Source: an uncultured Bacteroidales bacterium
GTDB taxonomy: Bacteria; Bacteroidota; Bacteroidia; Bacteroidales; UBA932
DNA length: 5,256 nt
Assembly (NCBI GenBank): GCA_905236955.1
Contig: CAJOQW010000013.1
Span: 1-5,256, forward strand
Direction of reading: 5' to 3'
How positions within the stretch are numbered: position 1 is the stretch's first letter; the number at the start of each line of letters is the position of its first letter. This document shows, piece by piece, positions 1 to 5,256 of this stretch. Below the pieces are notes generated by a model. It searched no databases. It saw only the letters and a list, made by a program, of their open reading frames with translations, and was not told where the DNA came from. The translations under genes and the position numbers were made by a program.

Positions 1-10
1 CACAGAAGCG

Positions 11-84
11 AGCCGATGGGGGGATTCGAACCCTCGACCCCGAGATTACAAATCACGTGCTCTGGCCAACTGAGCTACATCGGC
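11..84 (-). tRNA. tRNA-Thr (anticodon UGU)
   Basis: The minus strand folds into a full cloverleaf of 74 nt. The acceptor stem is GCCGATG/CATCGGC (7 bp) with discriminator U at 11. The D arm is GCTC/GAGC. The anticodon loop TTTGTAA places UGU at 50-48, which reads the Thr codon ACA. The variable loop is GGGTC and the T loop is TTCGAAT. G1-C72 and C2-G71 agree with known Thr identity elements. No 3' CCA is encoded, so the tail must be added enzymatically. Two stem positions do not pair: U29-U41 in the anticodon stem and A50-C64 in the T stem. The gene lies downstream of dxs on the same strand and has its own promoter. Confidence 0.96.
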
Positions 85-97
85 AGTATGTCAAAGC

Positions 98-112
98 CCC
101 TTTTGCAAAGGG
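98..112. repeat. Short perfect inverted repeat between tRNA promoter and tRNA
   Basis: CCCTTT and AAAGGG form a 6 bp stem around a 3-base loop. The repeat begins where transcription from the tRNA promoter should start, so it would sit in the 5' leader removed by RNase P. It also lies 21 bases beyond the dxs stop codon. On the minus strand it is followed by GCTTTGAC rather than a U tract, so it is not a convincing intrinsic terminator for dxs. It could still mark a processing site or a weak pause. Confidence 0.35.
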
Positions 113-116
113 ACTG

Positions 117-147
117 CAAAGATAGACATTATTTAGGAATCTCCAAA
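117..147 (-). promoter_or_regulatory. Bacteroidota-type promoter of tRNA-Thr
   Basis: On the minus strand TTTG (147-144) is followed after 19 nt by TATCTTTG (124-117). This is an exact match to the Bacteroidota sigma-ABfr consensus TTTG / TAnnTTTG, with the spacing known for that class (about 19-21 nt). Transcription would start near 110-113, about 26-29 nt before the mature tRNA. The -33 box and part of the spacer lie inside the last codons and stop of dxs, so the tRNA promoter overlaps the 3' end of the upstream coding region. The assignment rests on consensus match and position; no start site is demonstrated. Confidence 0.75.
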
Positions 148-2001
148 TAATTCCGTCAAAATTTTTTCAAGAGATTTTTTATCCAGACCGTACTTACCGC
201 GCTGGACCTGCTGGGGGGCGTGCCCGACGAATCCGTCCGTCACCCCGACCCCTTTAATATTGATAAGGTGTCCCGCCGAAGCCATATACTCGGTGACGGC
301 GCCGAAGAGTCCTCCGCACAGGCAGCCGTCCTCCACCGTCACTATCAGGGAGTAGGCTGCGGCTATTCCCTCCAGGGCCGCGGTGTCGAGGGGCTTGAGG
401 AAGCGGAAGTTGTAAACACCAACCTTGCCGGGGAAGGCTTCAGCAGCTTCCAGGGCCCGGTTTACGCATGGCCCTATGGCGACGATCGCGACGGTGTCGC
501 CTTCCAGCAGGCACTCCGCCTTGCCTTCCTCATACCTTTCGTAGGGGACATCCTTCCATTCAGACCCTTCGCCGCAGCCGCGGGGATAGCGGATGATGAA
601 CGGTCCGCCCGCAGAGACCAGGGCGGTGTACATGAGATTCTTGAGTTCCGCCTCGTTGCACGGAGCACTGATGGTCACCCCGGGGATGGAGCGGTATGCC
701 GCAAGGTCGAATACTCCCTGGTGGGTGGCTCCATCCTCCCCGACGACGCCTGCCCTGTCAAGGCACAGGACCACCGGCAGACGCTGTAGCGCTACGTCGT
801 GGATGATCTGGTCATATGCCCTTTGGGAGAAGGTGGAGTATATGTTGCAGAAAGGTCTCATCCCTCCGGCGGCAAGGCCGGCCGAGAAAGTCACCGCGTG
901 TTCTTCTTCTATGCCTACGTCAAAGAACCTGTCAGGGAAACGCGACGCGAACGGGGTCATGCCGCAGCCGGTGGCCATGGCAGGGGTTATTCCGGCGACC
1001 CTGCCGTCTTTCGCCGCCAGTTCGCACAGTACCTGTCCGAAAACGTCCTGGTACCTGTCGGCAGGACGGTTCCCCGGAATCCTTTCGCCGGTAGCGGGGT
1101 TGAACCTCCCCGGGGCGTGCCAGGCGACCGGGTCGGCTTCGGCGGGGGCGTAGCCTTTGCCCTTGGTGGTTACGCAGTGCAGCACCCTCGGCCCGGAGAG
1201 GTTCTTCAGACGTCTCATGGCGTTCACTACCATGCCTATGTCGTTTCCGTCGACAGGCCCGAAATAGCGAAGGCCGAGATCTTCTATGATATCCCCTCCC
1301 GAGCTGCTGACAAGCCAGGTCTTGAGACCGCGGATCCATCGCTGGATGCCGTGTCTCAGCCCCCTTTCCCCGAGCATGTCCCACACCTTGTTCTTGAAGG
1401 CGTTGTACTTGCGTGATGTGGTGAGTGACAGGAGGTGGTCATGCAGGCCTCCCTTGCCGAAGTCGATGCTGATGTTGTTGTCGTTGATGATGACGAGCAG
1501 GTCCGACTTGCTCGTTCCCACGTTGTTGAGCCCTTCGAAGGCCAGGCCGCCCGTGAGGGCCCCGTCGCCTATCAGGGCCACCACCTTTTCCTTCCTGCCC
1601 TGAAGGCGCGCCGCTTCCGCGAGGCCGAGGGCGGCCGATATGGAGGTGGAGGAATGTCCCGCCCCGAAGATGTCATACGGGCTTTCATCCCTGTTCGGGA
1701 ACCCGCTTATGCCGCCTTCCGTCCGCAGGGTCCTGAAGGCTTTCCGGCGACCGGTGATTATTTTGTGCGCATACGCCTGGTGACCCACGTCGAAGACTAT
1801 CTTGTCGGTGGGTGAGTCGAACACATAATGGAAGCCGACGATAAGTTCCACGGCACCGAGGCTCGATGCCAGGTGACCCGGGGTCTCGGAGCAGCACTCC
1901 ACGATATATTCCCGGATTTCCCGGCAAAGCCGTCCGAGACCATCCATGTCCAGGGACTTGAGGTCGGCAGGAGAATCAATCTTGTCCAACAGTTCGTACA
2001 T
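133..2001 (-). CDS. dxs: 1-deoxy-D-xylulose-5-phosphate synthase (DXS)
   Basis: This cytoplasmic thiamine-diphosphate enzyme condenses pyruvate with glyceraldehyde 3-phosphate to 1-deoxy-D-xylulose 5-phosphate. That is the first step of the MEP isoprenoid pathway, and the product also feeds thiamine and pyridoxal synthesis. The protein is 622 aa, normal for the family. In order it shows PGHLASSLG (41-49, active-site His43), GHQAYAHK (73-80), GHSSTSISA (115-123), the ThDP/Mg motif GDGALTGG (145-152) with NDN (173-175), the pyrimidine domain from about 318 with EEEHAV (365-370; Glu366 aligns with the catalytic Glu of E. coli DXS), DRAGVVGEDGATHQGVFD (415-432), RYPRG (471-475) and a transketolase C domain to about 612. 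All key residues are intact. The ATG at 1999-2001 gives the N-terminus expected for Bacteroidales DXS. The gene is divergent from the transporter genes and followed by tRNA-Thr. Confidence 0.98.
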   Translation of the reverse strand: MYELLDKIDSPADLKSLDMDGLGRLCREIREYIVECCSETPGHLASSLGAVELIVGFHYVFDSPTDKIVFDVGHQAYAHKIITGRRKAFRTLRTEGGISGFPNRDESPYDIFGAGHSSTSISAALGLAEAARLQGRKEKVVALIGDGALTGGLAFEGLNNVGTSKSDLLVIINDNNISIDFGKGGLHDHLLSLTTSRKYNAFKNKVWDMLGERGLRHGIQRWIRGLKTWLVSSSGGDIIEDLGLRYFGPVDGNDIGMVVNAMRRLKNLSGPRVLHCVTTKGKGYAPAEADPVAWHAPGRFNPATGERIPGNRPADRYQDVFGQVLCELAAKDGRVAGITPAMATGCGMTPFASRFPDRFFDVGIEEEHAVTFSAGLAAGGMRPFCNIYSTFSQRAYDQIIHDVALQRLPVVLCLDRAGVVGEDGATHQGVFDLAAYRSIPGVTISAPCNEAELKNLMYTALVSAGGPFIIRYPRGCGEGSEWKDVPYERYEEGKAECLLEGDTVAIVAIGPCVNRALEAAEAFPGKVGVYNFRFLKPLDTAALEGIAAAYSLIVTVEDGCLCGGLFGAVTEYMASAGHLINIKGVGVTDGFVGHAPQQVQRGKYGLDKKSLEKILTELFGDS

Positions 2002-2008
2002 CGCCCTG

Positions 2009-2016
2009 CAAAGGTA
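2009..2016 (-). promoter_or_regulatory. Putative dxs -7 promoter box
   Basis: The minus strand reads TACCTTTG, an exact fit to the Bacteroidota -7 consensus TAnnTTTG, in the only intergenic space upstream of dxs. No TTTG -33 box stands at the expected 19-21 nt spacing; that place reads CGAA in an A-rich stretch. The box ends only 7 bases before the dxs ATG, so a start just downstream would give an mRNA with a leader of a few bases or none. The match is clear, but its function and the implied near-leaderless transcript are inference. Confidence 0.5.
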
Positions 2017-2039
2017 ACATTATTTCCCTCATTTTTTCG

Positions 2040-2047
2040 TATATTAG
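2040..2047 (+). promoter_or_regulatory. Possible -7 promoter box for the transporter operon
   Basis: TATATTAG differs from the Bacteroidota -7 consensus TAnnTTTG at one position. It lies 20 bases before the first transporter's ATG, leaving a short A-rich leader (GGAATTAAAACC region). No TTG-like -33 box is visible around 2017-2020. This is the best plus-strand candidate in the 66 bp divergent gap, but the evidence is weak. Confidence 0.35.
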
Positions 2048-2067
2048 CGGAATTAAAACCTCAAGCA

Positions 2068-3498
2068 ATGGCAGAAAAGATTCAAAAACTCATGAACGAC
2101 TATCCCGCCGCAAGGTGGGCGGCGCTCATCCTCATCGCCCTGATGATGTTCTTCGGCTACATGTTCGTGGACGTGATGTCCCCGCTGCAGAGCCTGGTAG
2201 AGCAGCAGAGAGGCTGGACTCCGCATATTTTCGGCACCTATGCCGCCGCGGAATATTTCCTCAACGTATGCGGTTTCCTCATCATAGCCGGCATCATCCT
2301 TGACAAGATGGGCATCCGCTTCACCGGCATCCTCGCTTCCAGCATGATGTTCCTCGGTGCCGGCATAAAATACATAGGAGTCTCGGACTGGTTCCAGAAC
2401 ACCGCCTTCAACGAATGGCTCGGTACATGGTGGACGTCCATGCCCGGAAGCGCGAAGATGGCAAGCCTCGGTTTCATGATGTTCGGATGCGGCTGTGAGA
2501 TGGCCGGCACAACGGTCTCGAAGGCCATTGCCAAATGGTTCAAGGGAAAGGAGATGGCCCTTGCAATGGGTATTGAAATGGCGATAGCCCGTGTAGGCGT
2601 GTTCGCCATTTTCAGCATAAGTCCCGCGATAGCAGCCCGGTTCGGCTCCATCGCAGCCCCGGTCGGTTTCTGCACCGTGCTCCTCCTCATAGGTGTCATC
2701 AACTTCCTGGTATTCAGCGTAATGGACAAAAAGTTCGACGCCCAGCTGGTGGATGCCGGCCTCAAGAAGGCCAAGGAAGACCGCAATCCCGAAGACGAGT
2801 TCCATATCAGCGACCTGGGCAAGGTGTTCGGTTCCAAGAGCTTCTGGACAGTCGCGATCCTGTGCGTCCTCTATTACAGCGCCATCTTCCCGTTCCAGAG
2901 GTACGGGGCGAACATGCTGCAGTGCAATATAGGCGACCTCTCGCCGCAGCAGGCAGCAAACATCTTCCGCTGGTTCCCCATCGGGGCGGCTGTCATCACC
3001 CCGTTCCTCGGGGCCTACCTCGACCATAAGGGCAAAGGCGCGACAATGCTCATCTGGGGCGCAGTCCTCCTTATAACATGTCATCTGATATTCGCGTTCG
3101 CCCTGCCTGCTACACACAGCAAGGTACTGGCATACGGTACCATAGTCCTTCTGGGCATAAGCTTCGCCCTCGTGCCCGCCGCCCTCTGGCCTTCAGTTCC
3201 GAAGATCATTGAAGAAAAGATCCTGGGCTCGGCTTACAACCTCATTTTCTGGGTCCAGAACATAGGCCTGTGCTTCGTGCCCCTTCTCATAGGCAGCGTC
3301 CTCCAGGCTTCCAACGCCGATAATCCCGCGGTCATCGCCGCGAAGGCGGCCGGAGCGGAGTTCATTCCGTATAACTACACCATTCCGCTCATCATATTCG
3401 CATGCTTCGGAGTGGCCGCACTGGTCGTGGCCATCTACCTCAAGGCCCTTGACCGCAAGAGGCATCTGGGCCTCGAAGAACCCAACATCAAGAAATAG
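2068..3498 (+). CDS. MFS transporter, MFSD1-like, first of a tandem pair
   Basis: This is a 476 aa inner-membrane protein with 12 predicted TM helices, roughly 16-40, 56-78, 85-105, 130-150, 162-185, 195-218, 258-277, 296-316, 327-346, 352-374, 390-412 and 437-459. MFS motif A appears after TM2 (GIILDKMGIR, 75-84) and again after TM8 (GAYLDHKGKG, 315-324). AKWFKGKEMALAMG (155-168), ALWPSVPKI (372-380) and WVQNIGL (395-401) resemble the MFSD1 branch (lysosomal dipeptide uniporter in animals), as recalled from memory. Candidate substrate residues are Asp35, Glu144 and Arg175. The frame is open further upstream into dxs antisense, but the ATG at 2068 is chosen because membrane sequence starts right after it and the upstream part is a shadow of dxs. 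The gene is probably co-transcribed with the next paralogue. The substrate is not known; generic 'MFS' or 'NarK-like' labels are possible in databases. Confidence 0.9.
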   Translation: MAEKIQKLMNDYPAARWAALILIALMMFFGYMFVDVMSPLQSLVEQQRGWTPHIFGTYAAAEYFLNVCGFLIIAGIILDKMGIRFTGILASSMMFLGAGIKYIGVSDWFQNTAFNEWLGTWWTSMPGSAKMASLGFMMFGCGCEMAGTTVSKAIAKWFKGKEMALAMGIEMAIARVGVFAIFSISPAIAARFGSIAAPVGFCTVLLLIGVINFLVFSVMDKKFDAQLVDAGLKKAKEDRNPEDEFHISDLGKVFGSKSFWTVAILCVLYYSAIFPFQRYGANMLQCNIGDLSPQQAANIFRWFPIGAAVITPFLGAYLDHKGKGATMLIWGAVLLITCHLIFAFALPATHSKVLAYGTIVLLGISFALVPAALWPSVPKIIEEKILGSAYNLIFWVQNIGLCFVPLLIGSVLQASNADNPAVIAAKAAGAEFIPYNYTIPLIIFACFGVAALVVAIYLKALDRKRHLGLEEPNIKK

Positions 3499-3504
3499 GA
3501 CCTT

Positions 3505-4869
3505 ATGGTCGCAAGGAAATCATCCATAAGCGGGGGTGCGGCCTGCTGGGTCGCACTTGCCCTTCTTGTGGTTCCCATGTTCGGTTCGTACTTCTTCGAC
3601 GACATGTTCAGTACGGTGTCGAACATCTTCAACGATCCTTCCCTCCTGCAACTGGGATGGGGCCAGGCGGATTACGGCAAGTACACCTCGGGCTATTCCA
3701 TACTCTGCATCTTCGGCGGATTGGTGGTGTGCGGGATGCTGCTCGACAAGTGGGGGGTCCGGGTGACGGGTTCCATCTTTGTCGCCCTCATGGTCGCGGG
3801 CGCTGCGATGGTCACCTGGGCCATCACGGCCGGCCTCCCGCCGGCAAGGTCCCTTGACATCGCCTGGATAGGCTGCATGGTATTCGGCCTCGGCTCGGAA
3901 ATAGCAGGGGTGGCCGTCACGAGGTCGATAGCGAAATGGTTCAAGGGTGGAAACATGGCGTTCGCCATGGGCCTGCAACTGGCCATAGCCCGGCTCGGCA
4001 CTGCCGCGGCCTTCGTGCTCTCACCACTGCTCATAAGGGAGAAGACGGGCATGTACACCCTCTCCGAAACCGCCCGTCCGGCTTTCGTCGGCCTGGTACT
4101 CCTGCTTGTCGGGGCGGTTTTCTGGGCGGTTTTCGTTGCGATGGACGCCGGGTTCGACCGCAGGCGCGGCCTTGTGGACAAGGTGGACACCGCCGAGCAG
4201 GACAAGTTTCGCTTCAAGGATGTGGGCAAGGTGGTAGGGAATGGCAACTGGTGGCTGATAGCGTTGCTGTGCGTATTCTTCTACAGCAGCATCATTGCGT
4301 TCAAGAAGTTCACCGGCGCCATCCTGGTGCCCCGTTTCGGCGTTTCGTCCAGGGCTGCGAGCCTCATGGCCACGATCCTTCCCTTCTCGACGGTGGTTTT
4401 CGCCCCTCTTTTCGGACTCATGGTGGACAGGAAGGGCAAAGGCACCCGCTGGATGCTCCTCGGGGCGGTGCTGGCGCTCTGCGCCCATATGCTCATAGGA
4501 TTCGCGCCATCAGGCAAGCCATTCTTCGGCTTCCTCAGCATGATACTCCTCGGCTTCAGTTATTCGCTGGTGCCTGCGGCAATGTGGCCCAGCGTGCCCA
4601 AGGTGGTGCCCGAGAAACTCCTCGGCACGGCGTATGCCCTTATCTACTGGGTGCAGAACCTGGGGCTCTGGGGGTTCAAGCGCATGGCCGGCAACATCAT
4701 GGAAGCCCCTGCGGAATCCCTGCCGGTGCCTGCTTTCTCCACCCAGGTGAATGCCGAACTCATGTTCGTCTGCCTGTGTGTAGTGGCCCTGGTGCTTTCA
4801 TGGCTGCTGGTTCGTTCTTCACGGGCCAAACCGGACCTTGGGCTCGATAAACCCTCAGTCCGGCGTTAA
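3505..4869 (+). CDS. MFS transporter, MFSD1-like, second of a tandem pair
   Basis: This 454 aa protein has 12 predicted TM helices and is a clear paralogue of the preceding gene. It starts 6 bases after that gene's stop, with a short AGGA at 3497-3500 before the ATG, so the two are probably one transcript and may be translationally coupled. It has GSYFFDD in TM1 (27-33), motif A twice (GMLLDKWGVR 77-86; GLMVDRKGKG 304-313), AKWFKGGNMAFAMGLQLAIAR (143-163, key residue Arg163), FGVSSRAAS (278-286), SYSLVPAAMWPSVP (352-365) and LGTAYALIYWVQNLGL (373-388). These are closer to recalled human MFSD1 than those of the first paralogue. Asp32, Glu132 and Arg163 match Asp35, Glu144 and Arg175 of its neighbour. 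The tail LGLDKPSVRR matches LGLEEPNIKK there. TM11 is odd: GLWGFKRMAGN carries Lys392 and Arg393 where the neighbour has hydrophobic residues. The substrate is unknown; a peptide or amino-acid derivative is inferred. Confidence 0.9.
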   Translation: MVARKSSISGGAACWVALALLVVPMFGSYFFDDMFSTVSNIFNDPSLLQLGWGQADYGKYTSGYSILCIFGGLVVCGMLLDKWGVRVTGSIFVALMVAGAAMVTWAITAGLPPARSLDIAWIGCMVFGLGSEIAGVAVTRSIAKWFKGGNMAFAMGLQLAIARLGTAAAFVLSPLLIREKTGMYTLSETARPAFVGLVLLLVGAVFWAVFVAMDAGFDRRRGLVDKVDTAEQDKFRFKDVGKVVGNGNWWLIALLCVFFYSSIIAFKKFTGAILVPRFGVSSRAASLMATILPFSTVVFAPLFGLMVDRKGKGTRWMLLGAVLALCAHMLIGFAPSGKPFFGFLSMILLGFSYSLVPAAMWPSVPKVVPEKLLGTAYALIYWVQNLGLWGFKRMAGNIMEAPAESLPVPAFSTQVNAELMFVCLCVVALVLSWLLVRSSRAKPDLGLDKPSVRR

Positions 4870-4884
4870 CCCGCATCAACCTAT

Positions 4885-5256
4885 TCAATTCTTTGTCGTT
4901 ATGATGATTACGCCGTCGTAATTGCCATACTTCTTCACAGATTCAGCGTCCTTCAGGACGGTTATGTTGTCAATCTGCTCCGGAGGGATGCTGCTGATAT
5001 ATTTCATATCTTTCTTCTTCCCGTCCACGATAAAGCAGACATTCTTGTCGTCCCCCGTTATTATCGTTGGCTTTGAGCCGCCAAAGTCGAGGGTGTCGGA
5101 CGACAGACGGAGTCTTTTCTCGGCACCGGAGATCTCGAACATGGTTCCGGGATAACGGTTGGTGGTGATGGAATGGATGGTTATCTCCACTCCGTCGCGG
5201 ACGATCTTGTTGACGGTATAGTCCCTTATGTATTTCTTTTGCAATTGGCTGCCGTC
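4885..5256 (-). CDS. Protein with C-terminal TonB-plug-like segment (5' end beyond window)
   Basis: The reading frame stays open from the TGA at 4885-4887 to the right edge, giving the last 123 residues of a longer protein. The only start-like codon near the edge is a TTG (5242-5244). It is preceded in frame by Asp-Gly-Ser-Gln and has no promoter, so I treat the gene as truncated by the window. The end contains FIVDGK (75-80), then IPPEQIDNITVLKDAESVKKYG (90-111, key Val-Leu-Lys-Asp-Ala) and GVIIITTK (115-122). This is the arrangement of the plug domain of TonB-dependent receptors. In Bacteroidota the same segment also closes other envelope proteins, such as M56/BlaR1-like peptidases and carboxypeptidase-regulatory-like proteins. 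Because the protein stops right after the plug-like segment, with no beta-barrel, it is not a standard TonB receptor. The gene is convergent with the second transporter; the 15 bp between the stops holds no terminator hairpin I can see. Confidence 0.75.
   Translation of the reverse strand, partial: DGSQLQKKYIRDYTVNKIVRDGVEITIHSITTNRYPGTMFEISGAEKRLRLSSDTLDFGGSKPTIITGDDKNVCFIVDGKKKDMKYISSIPPEQIDNITVLKDAESVKKYGNYDGVIIITTKN

Noticed and set aside
98..112. Intrinsic terminator for dxs
   Set aside because: The stem is only 6 bp and no U tract follows on the minus strand, so it is listed only as an inverted repeat.
220..1815. Long plus-strand open frames across dxs (189, 186, 205 and 126 aa)
   Set aside because: These are antisense shadows caused by GC-rich codon use in dxs. 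They match no family I recognise and have no promoter or leader.
1828..2067. N-terminal extension of the first transporter upstream of 2068
   Set aside because: The frame is open, but this stretch is antisense to the conserved start of dxs, has no membrane or transporter character, and would overlap a certain gene by 174 bases. The ATG at 2068 starts directly before TM1.
2053..3117. 354 aa minus-strand open frame across the first transporter
   Set aside because: Its composition is rich in Glu, His and Arg, as expected for the complement of membrane-protein codons. It is fully antisense to a clear MFS gene.
3936..4850. 304 aa plus-strand frame inside the second transporter
   Set aside because: It is an out-of-frame reading of the same DNA, rich in Arg, Gly and His with no domain. 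The 454 aa frame carries all MFS motifs.
133..4869. Functional link between DXS and the transporter pair
   Set aside because: They are divergently transcribed with separate candidate promoters, and no shared pathway is known. Adjacency alone is not enough.
4870..4884. Shared bidirectional terminator between the convergent genes
   Set aside because: The 15 bp gap has no inverted repeat or T tract. Any terminator must lie inside the flanking coding regions or be Rho-dependent.
4922..5155. 77 aa plus-strand frame opposite the plug-like gene
   Set aside because: It is antisense to the frame with the VLKDA...GVIIITTK signature and has no independent support.

Overview
The window looks like chromosomal DNA of a Bacteroidota bacterium, most likely order Bacteroidales. 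Three things point there: the DXS protein has the N-terminus (MYELLDKIDSPADLK) I associate with Bacteroidales DXS; TAnnTTTG-type -7 boxes stand upstream of genes, one of them with a correctly spaced TTTG -33 box; and ribosome binding sites are almost absent, as is usual in this phylum. The coding sequence is fairly GC-rich for Bacteroidales, which would fit a Rikenellaceae-like or uncultured gut lineage. That placement is inference.

Layout: (1) 11-84, minus, tRNA-Thr(UGU), with its own promoter at 117-147 whose -33 box lies inside the end of dxs. (2) 133-2001, minus, complete dxs (1-deoxy-D-xylulose-5-phosphate synthase, the entry enzyme of the MEP isoprenoid pathway). (3) 2002-2067, a 66 bp divergent intergenic region holding the putative dxs promoter and a weaker candidate for the plus-strand genes. 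(4) 2068-3498 and 3505-4869, plus, two tandem paralogous 12-TM major facilitator transporters, six bases apart and presumably one operon. (5) 4885-5256, minus, the C-terminal part of a protein ending in a TonB-receptor-plug-like segment, running off the right edge and convergent with the second transporter.

The most informative part is the transporter pair. Both proteins resemble the eukaryotic lysosomal transporter MFSD1, a dipeptide uniporter, more than generic drug or sugar porters. Both keep a TM1 Asp and a Glu/Arg pair exactly 31 residues apart, the spacing of the pair I recall as substrate-contacting in MFSD1. A di-/oligopeptide or amino-acid-derivative substrate is a reasonable inference but is not shown by the sequence. 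The second paralogue has a Lys-Arg pair in TM11 where the first has hydrophobic residues.

Nothing links the transporters to DXS beyond adjacency. I see no mobile element, CRISPR array, toxin-antitoxin pair, phage gene or defence system. Apart from the transporter pair, this is an ordinary housekeeping region.
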